NCBI GenBank assembly: GCA_004151065.3
Contig: NWUY0300109683.1
Span: 1-29,393, forward strand
DNA length: 29,393 bases
DNA from: Larix sibirica
Taxonomy: Eukaryota > Streptophyta > Pinopsida > Pinales > Pinaceae
Reading direction: 5' to 3'
Below the pieces are notes generated by a model that had not been told where the DNA came from, did no database searches, and saw only the letters and a program-made list of their open reading frames with translations. Shown here piece after piece: positions 1 through 10,016 of this stretch; position 1 is the first letter of the stretch; each line of letters begins with the position of its first letter. The position numbers and the translations under genes were made by a program.

Positions 1-271
1 TTTTTTTCAGCAGAAAAAAATCGTATCAATGTTATTCATTCGAATCAAAAAGTACATGAAGTTTTACTATCTGATCATAAAACTGCATCGAGACAGAACT
101 TGACGCCCTTAAGAGTCAACTTTCTTGTAACAAAAAAACAAAATCATTATATTTAATGATAATTATATTAATGTATTAAAGATTGATTTTATGCATAATT
201 TTTGAGTTGATGTGATAATTTTTTTCTTAACTTTAATAAAAATGTTATTATTTATATTAATAAAATATTTT

Positions 272-330
272 GTAGGTTTTGTTTTACTTATGATTATAGT
301 ATTCGTAGGTTTTGTTTTATTTATGATTAT
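272..330. repeat. 26-bp direct repeat, offset 33 bp
   Basis: Positions 272-297 and 305-330 are the same 26 bases with one mismatch (acttatg versus atttatg). This is a local tandem duplication in AT-rich DNA. No function is inferred. Confidence 0.8.
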
Positions 331-454
331 TAGAACCAAATTTATAAAACATGTGTAAAAAATTTAATTTTTAAATTTATTTATGAAAAATTAGAGGATA
401 ATATCTCTTAAATTTTATTATTATTGACATTAGTGTGAGTAATTGTAGAGGTTA

Positions 455-560
455 ATTTTGTCCTAAGTCGTAGTTAAGAGTAAAGTGGTGGAAGTTTTTC
501 ATCGGTGATCCAGGTTCAATTCTTAGAGTGAAGGTGTATTTGGCATTTAAAACTGGGAAT
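455..560 (+). mobile_element. possible tRNA-derived SINE head (tentative)
   Basis: The segment has a pol III B-box-like string (ggttcaattct, about 511-521) preceded by an A-box-like string (tagttaagagtaaagtgg). The spacing is loosely that of tRNA-derived SINEs. No target-site duplication or tail was identified, so this may be chance similarity. Confidence 0.22.
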
Positions 561-1441
561 CCTAAGAATAACATGTCTTAGGAATGATATTCCATTAACT
601 ACAAATCTCGAAGCTCGATGTCAATAGGTACATATAATTTCTATAGTGAGATGGGGGGGTTTTGGGGGATCTAAGTCCCCAACTCGAGCTAAAAAATAAG
701 GGGTGTTTATGTTAAAAAGGTAAAAAAAATAAGAGCTAACTTTCTCATAGTATTTGTTTTTGTTTTGGGTAGTTTAGGGTTTCCTTTTAGCAATTAAGGA
801 TGGACATAGAGCATCTGATACAATGTGACCAATGTATATGTAAATGTAATCAATGTATATTTAAGTTATGGAATAAGGAGCAAAAATTGAAAGAGCACTT
901 CATTTTACCTTCCAGTAAATATTATTGCCTACTTAAAGATCCTTATACTTTGAGATTTTTGGATCATGTTGAAGATATGTGTTTCCTTCTCTTTAATATG
1001 AAACTTAATACAGTTTGAGAAGTTGTTGTATGCATCTAAATCCAACTCTATCTGAAACCTATTTTTGTCTTGCTATCCCATTATTTAGGTAGATCGAAAG
1101 AGACACATGGACCTTGTTAATTTAAAAAGATACAACATTACGTTGGATCTCATCTACACTCTAGGGAGCATGTTTGCTCAAATTGCATTCAGTGCATTAT
1201 ACTACTCATTTCTTCTCATCCTCAAATGTTGAAAAACACCACTCTTTATGTATTTCCCATGTTCCTTCTCTTATTGTCTTTTTTAGGCTCCTTCTTAAGC
1301 CAAGTCTTATTCTACTTGCATCTGTTTTTTCAATTGATTTAGGTACTCCCTTTCTCTCTTTGTATATATTCTTCCTTGAATTTCATTGACGAAGTTTGGT
1401 CACCCATAAACATTAATATTTAGTTACATTATAAGCCCAAT

Positions 1442-2096
1442 TGTAACGGCCCTATGCTCATAATATTTGGTAGGCTTGGTGGCCGACTCGTGGTTGTAGT
1501 CAGAGATGGACATGACGATGTACTAGCGTGTTTGATCGCTAGGTGGACCAAGGATGATGTCGAGTTGAGTATGACGAGGCAACTGACGAGACTCTAAGTA
1601 GCAAGCTCGACGGAGGATGATGCGACAAATACCTTGCGTGTGTAGAGTAACACTCAATTAGAACAATATGCGTTGATGGATGCCACAGGGACACATCAAT
1701 ATGTTAGCATGTGGTTGGACTTGGCTAGACTGCAAGGACACACTATCAAGGCACCCTCAAGGATTGATATTAGCTGAGCATGTGTTGCATAGATTGGTAG
1801 GTCGTCGTTTTCCAAGTGTTGGCTCAGGGGTGAACATACGACATACTGCATGGTCTAAGTTTAGGTGGCGGTGCAGTAGGCTGCATCACCTACGGTGAAA
1901 CGAGCACTTAAGATTTCGCACAACTCGATGGTGTCTGACACGTTCAGTCAGGCTGGTTTCGGTAAGGCGTAGTCTGGGTGATACTTGCGGTTGATGGCCA
2001 AACCCAACTAGAAAGATCACGCTAGTGCCGTGCATGTCTAGGATTTTGGATAGTATGGGACACTCGAGATGGATGGAAAATGTTAGGCCCATGACA
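1442..2096 (+). repeat. LTR copy 1
   Basis: 655 bp, starting tgtaacggccc and ending cccatgaca. The 5' side has no purine tract (ataagcccaat), as expected for an outer LTR at its insertion site. Open frames inside it (such as 1680-1898 and the minus-strand 1886-2335) recur as shadows in the other copies and are not genes. Confidence 0.8.
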
Positions 2097-2098
2097 AA

Positions 2099-2110
2099 TG
2101 GTATTAGAGC
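2099..2110 (+). promoter_or_regulatory. Primer binding site 1 (tRNA-iMet type)
   Basis: tggtattagagc differs by one base from the TGGTATCAGAGC string used as primer site by many plant LTR elements. It lies two bases after the TGACA end of LTR 1. Confidence 0.7.
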
Positions 2111-2208
2111 GCACGTTTGGTTTTGGCAAATGCGGAAGTGTCTCTTCACCACCAACTCCCCTTTCATCGGAGGTACCGATGAAGCTGCGTTGATGAGGAC
2201 GTCAACAT

Positions 2209-2225
2209 CTTTAAGTTGGGGAGAA
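2209..2225 (+). promoter_or_regulatory. Polypurine tract 1
   Basis: ctttaagttggggagaa precedes LTR 2 directly. The purine-rich ggggagaa block next to TG is the expected plus-strand primer. Confidence 0.65.
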
Positions 2226-2873
2226 TGTAATGACCCTAAGCTCATAAGATTTGGTAGCCTTGGTGATCGACTCATGGTTGTAGCCAAAGACGGACATGTT
2301 GGTGTACTAGCGTGTTTGATCGCTAGGAGCACCAAGGATGATGTCGAGTTGAGTATGACGAGGCAACCGATGAGACTCTAAGTAGCAGACTCGACCGAGG
2401 ATGATGCAACGAATACCTCGCGTGTGTAGCGTAACACTCGGTTAGAACAATATGCATTGATGGATGCCATAGGGACACATCGATATGTTAGCATGTGGTT
2501 GGACTTGGCTAGACTGCAAAGGAAACACCCTCAAGGATTGATATTAGTTGAGAATGCGTTGCACATATTGGTAGGTTGTTGGTTGTCCAAGTGTTGGCTC
2601 AAGGATGAACATGCGACATAATGCATGGTCTAAGGTTGGCTAGCGATGCAGTAGGATGCATCACCTACGGTGAAACAAGCACTTAACATTCCTCACAATT
2701 CGATGGTGTCTAACGCGGGTTCGGTCAGGATGGTTTCAGTAAGGCGTAGTCCGGGTGATATTTGCGGTTGATGGCCAAGCCTAACTAGCAAGATCACGTT
2801 GGTGTCGTGCGTGTCTAGGCTTTCAGACGGTATGGGACGCTCGAGATGGATAGAAAATCCTAGGCCCGTGACA
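2226..2873 (+). repeat. LTR copy 2 (central, shared)
   Basis: 648 bp, starting tgtaatgaccc and ending cccgtgaca. It aligns along its whole length with copies 1 and 3, with scattered substitutions and small indels (for instance a shorter caagg/caccc stretch near 2517-2535). It is 3' LTR to the first internal segment and 5' LTR to the second. Confidence 0.8.
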
Positions 2874-2875
2874 AA

Positions 2876-2887
2876 TGGTATCAAAGT
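2876..2887 (+). promoter_or_regulatory. Primer binding site 2 (decayed)
   Basis: tggtatcaaagt, two bases after LTR 2, retains the tggtatca core of the initiator tRNA-Met primer site. It carries substitutions where site 1 reads gagc. Confidence 0.65.
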
Positions 2888-2985
2888 GCACGTTCAGTTT
2901 CGACAAACGCGGAAGTATCTCTTCACCACCAACACCCCTTTCATTAGAGCTATCGGTGGAGCTGCATTGATGAGGATGTCAACAT

Positions 2986-3001
2986 CTTTAAGTGGGGAGA
3001 A
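2986..3001 (+). promoter_or_regulatory. Polypurine tract 2
   Basis: ctttaagtggggagaa sits directly against the TG of LTR 3. It matches tract 1 apart from one missing t, confirming that both internal segments have the same structure. Confidence 0.65.
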
Positions 3002-3660
3002 TGTAACAACCCTACGCTCATAATATTTGGTAGCCTTGGTGGTCGACTTGTGGTTGTAGCCAGAGATAGACATGATGGTGTACTAGTGTGTGTTATCGCT
3101 AGGAGGACCAAGGATGATGTCGAGTCGAGTATGACAAGGCAACCGACGAGACTCTAAGTAGCAGGCTCGACGGAGGATGATGCGACGAATACCTCGCTTG
3201 TGTAGCGTAACACTCAGTTAGAACAATATGCGTTGATGGATGCCATAGGGACACAACAATATGTTAGAATGTGGTTGGACTTGGCTAGACTGCAAGGACA
3301 ACACCCTCAAGGCACCCTCAAGGATTGATATTAGCTGAGCATGTGCTGCACATATTGGTAGGTCATTGGTTGTCCAAGTGTTGGCTCGGGGGTGAACATG
3401 CGACAGACTGCATGGTCTACGCTTGGGTGGCGGTGCAGTAGGCTACATCAACTATGGTGAAAAAAGCACTTAAAATTATGCACAAATCGATGGTGTCTAA
3501 CGCGAGTTCGGTCAAGCTGGTTTCGGTAAGGTGTAGTCCGAGTGATACTTGCGGTTGATGGCCAAGCCCAACTAGCAATATCACGCTGGTGTCGCGCGTG
3601 TTTAGGATTTCAGACGGTATGGGATGCTCGAGATGGATAGAAAAGCCTAGGTTCATGACA
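3002..3660 (+). repeat. LTR copy 3
   Basis: 659 bp, starting tgtaacaaccc and ending ttcatgaca. Downstream of it the internal sequence does not continue: the following bases are caaatggctac, part of which could be the target duplication. It is the 3' outer LTR. Confidence 0.8.
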
Positions 3661-3665
3661 CAAAT

Positions 3666-4747
3666 GGCTACAAGTAGCTTTATTGGAAATCAACATTGGG
3701 CAATAATTTGAACAAATTTTGGAAACTTAAATCAAAACATAAGACATGACTTCTGCGATGTGAGCCTTGTGGAAGCCATCATTATAACCTAGAAAATCTA
3801 TCTTTATCTAGTCTCTAGTAATGGGAAGGTTGTGTGTAGATAAAATAATATCATACCTATAGATGTAAAATCCTCACTTCCCTTGTGATGTGTGTGTTGA
3901 AACCTTAAGCACCTCTTATGGTACTTCCCCCCAACCAAGTTTGGCCAATGTTACGTTGAGTATTTGTGTGGTCAATTGCTTTGAGTTTCAATCTCTTAAG
4001 TAGTGGCTTTGTTAGGGGATTATGTTCCCCGAGTCATTGATTTTTTGTATGCTAGGATGCTTGTTTGTGTGAAAATCATTTTTTACATTGAATAAATGTA
4101 ATGAAGTGATTGTTGATAATAAAGACTTTGTATGATAAGTCATTGATTTATGTGAGTCTAGTGTCACAGTTCACCATACAAGTTTATAAGATCCAAGTGG
4201 AAGTGAATCACTTGCAACAATTTTTAGATTTTTGAGGTACCCCTTACAATATAAGGAGAGAGCTACCTGGAGTCTTTCATACATAGTCAGATTGATATAG
4301 AAAATGATAGAGAAGGAAATACATGCCATGCCATTAGGTCAACATATTAGTGGGAGAGGCGTAAACATAGGCACAACTAACTTCCTCACCCTCTCCAACA
4401 TTGACAAGTCCTCAACCTTGGCCATATTCAAGAAAAATAAGCCTTTCAAGCTTGACAGTGCTCGATATTGGGATCATATTGTTATGGAGAATGAATTCAT
4501 TACCATCAATTAGGAATCAACCCCCAATGACCATGGTCATACTCTACTAGATGTCAAACTATTGCCAACTACTACATGAAATCTTTATATTTATACTTAC
4601 CATAAAACCATATGTTTTATTGGATATTTATATTATTATACTTTGATTTGTGACTTATGTATCTAAGAAACGTTTTATTATCAAGTTAGCTTAATTCATA
4701 GTTTTATTAATTTTCTACATTCTTGCTAATAGTTGAAAATATTATGT
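3666..4747. other. Intergenic DNA, no gene recognised
   Basis: A 69-codon open frame at 4304-4513 (+) has no motif I recognise and no gene context. Otherwise the stretch is AT-rich with no repeat structure I can define. Confidence 0.6.
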
Positions 4748-4912
4748 ATGCCCATCGGGTAGTGGATTAGTGGTTGGGATGAGGTGTTGCTATGCAAACA
4801 ACCCAAATTCAAACCTAATGACTCATTAGGTGTAGAGCCCTTGAATATGTGTGCGAAGAAGGTGTTTGACCTTTTAAAGTATCTTGTTGTTTTAACTAGT
4901 GTAAAGAAGAAA
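4748..4912 (+). mobile_element. SINE-like (tRNA-derived) segment
   Basis: It begins tgcccatcgggtagtgg, carries an A-box-like tagtggttggga and then a B-box-like attcaaacct about 40 bases later, and runs to an A-rich end (gtaaagaagaaaa). The arrangement resembles plant tRNA-derived SINEs. It abuts the LINE-like fragment at 4913, so it may have inserted into that element. I found no clear target duplication. The open frames on both strands here are shadows. Confidence 0.4.
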
Positions 4913-5206
4913 ATCAACATCGCTAAAGTTAAGACAAACTCTCACGAACTCCATAGTGATATAAGGCATTGGACAATTCCTAAAACACCTTGGATTGAAA
5001 GAATTTGTCATCTCTAAGTCACTAAGAGAGTTGAAGACAAAAAACACTTTCTCTTAGAATGTACTGCCTAGACCCACATTAGATTGCAATTTCAGAATAT
5101 TTGTTACAATACTAACCTTCCTAACCTTTTAACTCATCAAAATGATAGGGATTTAGGAATGATTTGCTTAAAGCTTTTAGAGCACATAAATAAAATTCTA
5201 AAGTAA
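4913..5206 (+). pseudogene. Decayed LINE-like ORF, C-terminal fragment
   Basis: Read in one frame, the segment gives ...HSDIRHWTIPKTPW, then RICHL, a stop (taa, near 5016), VEDKKHFLLECTA, another stop (tag, near 5070), THIR..., and ends KILK plus taa at 5204-5206. The C-x2-C...H...C pattern with VEDxxHFLLEC is typical of the zinc-binding C-terminus of non-LTR (LINE) reverse-transcriptase ORFs. The second Cys of the first pair is where the taa stands. There is no upstream RT core in the window, so this is a 5'-truncated dead copy, which is usual for LINEs. The exact LINE clade cannot be told from this stretch. Confidence 0.5.
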
Positions 5207-7022
5207 ACCAAGTAATTATTTACCTTTCTTAAGGTCCAATAGACCAAAAATGGTCTCCGTAAACATTAAACCACCATCATCATTTTTTTAAATTATAAAA
5301 CTAATAAAAACATTAGCTAACAAATAATTAATAAAAACTTTTATAATTAAAATTAATTCCTCTATGTTAATAATTGAACTTAAATTTTTTAACAAAACAC
5401 ATTAATCTAAATAAACATTTTTTGTAAGCTAGCAAATTTTATATTAATACCAAGAGATGTACATAGTTAAAATGTTGGTATGCCAGATTGGAAATAGACC
5501 AATAGCAAAATAAAAGTTGATTAGTCTTAATATACTTGTAACTATTGTAAGAGTCTGCATTGTTCCTCTTCCTACCATAGTCCAAAGATAACTACATAAC
5601 ACTGGATAATTACAACTATAGCTAATAATCAAAACATGGAGAGAGAGTTAACATAACAACTATTAAAGTATCTATTCATCATTAGAGATTGGAATCAGTG
5701 GAACATTTGTACCATAAGAGGAAGTAGGGGTTTATTCCATAAACCGAACTCCACAAGCGATCATGGCAATACCATTGAGTTTGGCATCCCGATTTTGAGT
5801 TGAGACTCAAGAGCATCTAATTGCAACAGTTTTTCGTTGTTTGCAACATGCTTCTCCAATAATGCCTTTCCCATTAAAACTTTCATCTATCAATACAATG
5901 TAACTATTTTGAAGTATTTGGTGTCCCTAGTGTTTGAAGAGCCCATATTAGGGACCCAATTTTTCATATAAAATTTGACCTTGTCTATGTGGGGATAATC
6001 CTTTTCCAATTTCACCTTTTTCTTACCCTGCAAGATTTCCCATTAAACGTGCTCTGATATTTCTTGCCAATAAGTTGTTGCTACTTCCTTGGCTTCCTGC
6101 TTAACACGGGAATAAGAAATTCACTTGTTGCCTCGACTCCCATGCTTTCATTTTCCTCTGTCGACCATGCCTTCCTAGGGTAGGGGGGAAAGCCCTCAAG
6201 TTTCGACCAGAGGAGACTGAGAGAGCACCAATAGCAGTACAAATCCAAACAAGGTAAACAACCCTAGAAACCTTTGAAAGAGAAGGAACAAACCAAACGA
6301 AAGGAAATTCATAGAACAAGAATGAGAGACGAACAAGATAGACCTGGGCAATGAGAAGAACAACAAGGAGGTTACCTACACGAGAGATGGGGAGTAGACT
6401 CAGATCATGAAGCAAAAACTTAGAGCAAAAAATTGAAGTGGAGGTCTTAGAAACCAACAACTAGAGAATTTATTCCCACTTAGGTCAAGTTTTTCACTCC
6501 TAAGGACGAATAACTAAAGTTATCTCAACCATCAAACCATAATTCCAATATTATTTTCAAATAATTAATAATTTTTTTTCATAAAAATATAAATTAAAAT
6601 AAATGTTACGCATATTGATCATGACATAGTGATTAATAAATAACAACTCCAATGGGACATGGGATGTAGTGTATAAATTTCTTTCGGAAATATAGACCAA
6701 AAAACAATGAAAGGACCTAAAAGCGAGGAACGCATCATGGAACAATGTGCCTATATTCTTAATTCCTTCACAAGAAACCAAGTGGAGTTAACCTCAACCT
6801 TTTACTATTATGAAGAAAAGATAAATCACTTAAATAAATGTGACGAATATTGTGAATCACAAACGACAATCAACAAAAAGTCAAAAAGGCAAAAGAAACG
6901 AAATGTAGCTGATGGAAGAGGTTGCTTGTGCTTATAAGAAAGGGAACCTATTCAGACCTATTCTCCTTCAACCTTTTAAGAGTTGTTACTTTTATTATTT
7001 ATTCTCTTTATATACTTTATTT

Positions 7023-7094
7023 AAATTTTTGAAGTGACAGGAGGTTAGTTGGAACCATGTAATCCAGTCCACTTTACATGTCACTTCAAAATTT
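7023..7094. repeat. Imperfect inverted repeat (hairpin)
   Basis: aaatttttgaagtgaca (7023-7039) faces tgtcacttcaaaattt (7079-7094). The arms are fully complementary apart from one extra t, with a loop of about 39 bases. It could be a tiny MITE remnant or a cruciform-forming repeat. No flanking target duplication was identified. Confidence 0.7.
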
Positions 7095-7180
7095 CCAATG
7101 GATAATTGTTTTACAATTTATGTTTTATTTAAACGTGCTTTTGCATGAATTTTATTTGAAAATCCTCAATCTATAACACA

Positions 7181-7261
7181 CTTGTGATAACGTTTAAGGT
7201 TTACCTTTTTTAAACTTGTTACTTGTGATAAGGTTTGCATGTGCTATTAGTGATAAGGTTT
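7181..7261. repeat. Short degenerate repeat, tgtgataaggttt x3
   Basis: cttgtgataacgttt (7181-7195), cttgtgataaggttt (7222-7236) and agtgataaggttt (7249-7261) are irregularly spaced copies of one motif. No role is inferred. Confidence 0.6.
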
Positions 7262-7617
7262 GACCATGGTATTACTCTAAAATATTACTAAATATTTTTT
7301 AAATATATAAATTTTGAAATTGATAAAAATAATTATTTGATTTGTTGAAAGATGGTGACATCACATCCAATAGGATAAGATAGGGATAGTTTTTTTATTT
7401 TATTTTAAATATGAATTATTTGAGATTAACGATTTACTCTATTATTATTAATTTTCTCAACATTCTTTACATATAAAAAGCTATATTTTGTTAATTAATT
7501 GAAAAGTTATCATTATATTAAAAAAAATTACAATTTAAAAAGCTTAATCATTAAGATTCACAAATTCTAAATTTGTTGAAAGTCTACCTACAAATTGAAT
7601 TGCCTTGCAAATTTATA

Positions 7618-7695
7618 ACTTGCAATGACTAATTATAATAAATAAATTAGCAAATTATAAAACTTGCAATGATTAATTATAATAAATAAATTAGC
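7618..7695. repeat. 44-bp tandem duplication
   Basis: Positions 7618-7651 and 7662-7695 match over 34 bases with one mismatch (gact versus gatt), and similarity extends into the flanking aaattata. The period is 44 bp with two copies. Confidence 0.8.
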
Positions 7696-8861
7696 TTTGC
7701 AAAACCATTTTGCAAAACATAAAACTTGAGTTTTTTAATGGAAGATATGCATTGTGGGCTTGTCTCACATCTTCATTGATTTCAGAGTTGCATTTTCATA
7801 TACTATATCCCTTTTCATTTGTTGGACTGTATCATCCTCTTTAATAGTTGTAATGAAATACCTAGTTGAAACTTTTGGAAGAGAAGTAAAAAATTGAGAG
7901 CTAATGCTTAACCCATAATCAATCGGTAGTGCATGCTATGGTTTGCTATGAGTTTCTAGAATTTCTTACCTTGGATGGCCACCCTTGCTTTCGATTTTGC
8001 ATTCCCAACTAATTGAGCTTCAAGTTTTGAAGAAATCTTGTTGTTGAGATGGGAAATTGCTACTTGAAGGTTCTTAGTTTGGCCTACAATCATTCTCAAA
8101 ACTTAGTGGAGATCTACAATTTCACAAGGAGCATAGCAATTAACATGGCAACAACCCTCCATGATAGGGGGGTTTAGACTAATAGATCTAGAACAATGGA
8201 AAGTATAGGATGGTAGCCACCCTTTGCACCAGGGACAGATTGAGCCGAAACCCACCCTAAAGGGTAGGTTAGACCCACAATTGTGATACACATCAAAGGT
8301 TGGAAGTAGAGCAAGCCGCGAAATCACCATAATAACTGCAATACAACTCCAACAAAGGTTGAAAAGGAGCAATATCCTACCTTTTCCAAATGAACCCATA
8401 CCAACAAACTTTGATTCTATTCTTCGACTGAGCTTAATGACATAAATGTAGAATACGGGGAAGAGGGAATATTGTAATATCCTATCTTGTTCACATTGAT
8501 GGGCTATGCCACTTGTTCTTCAATTCACATTACATGCTAATTCTAATATTTTATTTGATCAATTTTATGTAAATAAAGCTAAGGAAAGTCGGTACCCCCC
8601 CTCCCATTTTGGCTTAATATTCCTTGATGCACAATCACATCCTTTTATTTGCCATGTGGTCCTCATAGATATTGAGAGTTTTATGAACCTAGTAGAACTC
8701 AATAAAGTCAAAACTCTACATAAGCCATTGGATTTTGAGAATTAGTGTATAGAGACTTATGAAATGTGAGTAAATCAATTTACACATTTATCAAATAGTA
8801 ATTGAAGAATTGCCAATATCCTCCATGACGTTTTGGATTTTTACTACGTTATGAATTTGAA

Positions 8862-8900
8862 ATCGACGTTTCGAGCAGAAACCCTGCTCATCTTTAAGGA
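8862..8900 (-). ncRNA. Hammerhead-ribozyme-like hairpin, probably decayed
   Basis: On the minus strand the sequence reads gatgagcag, loop ggttt, ctgctcgaaac, then gtcg. A perfect 6-bp stem (GAGCAG/CTGCTC) is followed at once by GAAAC and GTC, as stem II, the GAAA core and the GUC cleavage site are in minimal type I hammerheads. Such motifs are known from Penelope-like elements, including those of conifers. The other conserved half (CUGAUGA) is degraded here to taaagatga, and no stem I is evident, so activity is unlikely. The family assignment is from recall of the motif, not a search. Confidence 0.35.
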
Positions 8901-9400
8901 AACACAACCCAATAAAAAGATTATGAAAAAGACATAATGAGAGAATCACCAATAACTATAAATGATATGATCTCCTTTAATTTGAAAATGTAATCAATGT
9001 TTTTGCTCAATTATATATGGATTCACATAAATCTAAGTTAGGTCACAATTTCCAATGAAAATGAGAACAATCTCTCCTACTTCCACTCCATGTTGATAGT
9101 TTTTTTTCAGAACACCCCATATTGATAGTTATTTATTGTATGATAAATTTATGGCAATTTCATCTAAGTGCATTAATTCAATAATTCATTATTGTGAACA
9201 ATTATATTTACATAAATTTTTTCAAAATATCAATATAAAATAGAAATTAAATTATAAATATATATTTCAAACCTATCTATTCTTAAACTAGAACATTTAT
9301 AATGATTTTTTAAAAATAAAGTTTAATAATACTTATAATGGATATGAATTCTGAACTAAAACACAAACACGAGAGGAACGTATTAGGTATTTTGGAAGAA
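8901..9400. other. AT-rich spacer, no gene
   Basis: AT-rich sequence with no credible ORF. A 14-base string (ccatgttgatagtt / ccatattgatagtt, near 9087 and 9117) occurs twice. It ends where the composition shifts to the more GC-rich TPL upstream region. Confidence 0.6.
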
Positions 9401-9580
9401 TTCCAAACACCTAACTATTCACACCAGTAACCAATCCATGGCCATTAACCATGGTAAAGTCAAAAGGTAGCTGGCGAAAACTTTAAAATCTGCAGACCAC
9501 GACGTCGAAATAAATAAAAGAATAAGAAAAACAAAATTCCGCTCGTGCTTACTTCACCGAGCGAGAGGCATCCGTTATCT

Positions 9581-9605
9581 CGCCGGGGCCGGCCCCCGGC
9601 CGGCG
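9581..9605. repeat. GC-only near-palindrome
   Basis: 25 consecutive G/C bases built around gccgggg / ccccggc arms with a ggcc centre, in otherwise AT-rich DNA. It could extrude a hairpin or be a CpG-rich promoter element. The function is unknown. Confidence 0.7.
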
Positions 9606-9739
9606 GGACGACTGCCACTATCTACGCCAAAACGCAAATCGACGTATGCGATATACGCCATAGGGCTTATCACTTTCTCACACGATAAGCGCAGTTGCAA
9701 CGAGCCCTCGCGTATTTTATTTTGTTTGTTAGCTCTGGT

Positions 9740-9757
9740 GGGTTGGGTTGGGTTGGG
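9740..9757 (+). promoter_or_regulatory. Perfect G-quadruplex motif
   Basis: GGGTTGGGTTGGGTTGGG: four G3 tracts (9740, 9745, 9750, 9755) with three TT loops on the sense strand, upstream of TPL. Short equal loops are the most stable class of intramolecular quadruplex. Whether it is promoter DNA or transcribed leader depends on the true start site. Confidence 0.75.
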
Positions 9758-10016
9758 CTTGGCTTTGCATCCTCGAGAGATGGTGAATGAATGCGCACAA
9801 GTGTATGACGAAACTTCTTCTTCTTTTTCTTCCCGCACAGGATTTCGGCTGTTCGCGGACACTTTGACTAAATTGCACCGGGGATTTTACGTCGGCCGGG
9901 GGTTTCTTGGACCGATCAGACTTTTACGCTGACAGAGCGGAGCCGAACAAGGTAAAGATCGATTCCCGTAGCTCAAAGATTCAGAGTCCTTTAAATGCCT
10001 TTTTCCCATTGACTCG

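Larger units (their letters stand above)
1..1441. other. AT-rich intergenic DNA, no gene
   Basis: No convincing gene is visible. The short open frames here (for example 800-1018 and 1174-1389) have no recognisable motif, low-complexity composition and no splice or start context. The stretch holds a short direct repeat near 272-330 and a possible SINE-like segment near 455-560, listed separately. It ends exactly where the first long terminal repeat starts. Confidence 0.7.
1442..3660 (+). mobile_element. Compact three-LTR retroelement (TRIM-like tandem)
   Basis: Three near-identical direct repeats (1442-2096, 2226-2873, 3002-3660) each begin TGTAA and end TGACA, giving canonical TG...CA termini. 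They are separated by two internal segments of 129 and 128 bp. Each internal segment opens, two bases after the repeat, with a string close to TGGTATCAGAGC, the usual plant initiator tRNA-Met primer binding site. Each closes with a purine-rich tract directly abutting the next TG. That is LTR-PBS-internal-PPT-LTR-PBS-internal-PPT-LTR. The flanks ccaat (1437-1441) and caaat (3661-3665) agree at 4 of 5 bases, consistent with one aged 5-bp target duplication for the whole array. No protease, RT or integrase is present. The internal part looks like a 5' leader joined to the tail of a Ty3-type pol, so I infer a large-deletion or miniature derivative mobilised in trans. Confidence 0.8.
5207..8861. 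other. AT-rich intergenic DNA, no gene recognised
   Basis: Several open frames of 60-119 codons occur (minus 6101-6460, plus 6707-6937, minus 8103-8399, plus 8506-8745). None shows a domain, a signal or homology I can recognise, and none has coding-like composition. The supported contents are the small repeats and the inverted repeat listed separately. Confidence 0.6.

Noticed and set aside
1583-1590. ctgacgag in LTR 1, considered as a hammerhead core of a plant retrozyme
   Set aside because: No GAAAC at the right distance and no closing stem. LTR 2 reads ccgatgag there, so the motif is not conserved between copies.
1886-2335. 149-codon minus-strand open frame, with similar frames at 2693-2884 and 3417-3656
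   Set aside because: These are the same LTR sequence read backwards in three repeat copies. They contain no domain and are better explained as non-coding LTR.
6101-6460. 119-codon minus-strand open frame
   Set aside because: Hydrophobic but without recognisable domain, start context or neighbours. Chance frame in non-coding DNA.
8103-8399. 98-codon minus-strand, cysteine-rich open frame
   Set aside because: The Cys/His spacing does not form a known zinc-finger pattern, and no homology was recognised.
9575-9862. 95-codon minus-strand frame over the GC island
   Set aside because: Its Pro/Arg-rich end is a product of the G/C palindrome. It lies antisense to the TPL upstream region with no support as a gene.
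9952-9957. Possible 5'UTR intron donor (aag|gtaaag)
   Set aside because: A good donor, but I could not find a convincing acceptor with a pyrimidine tract between it and 10482. Left as a possibility only.
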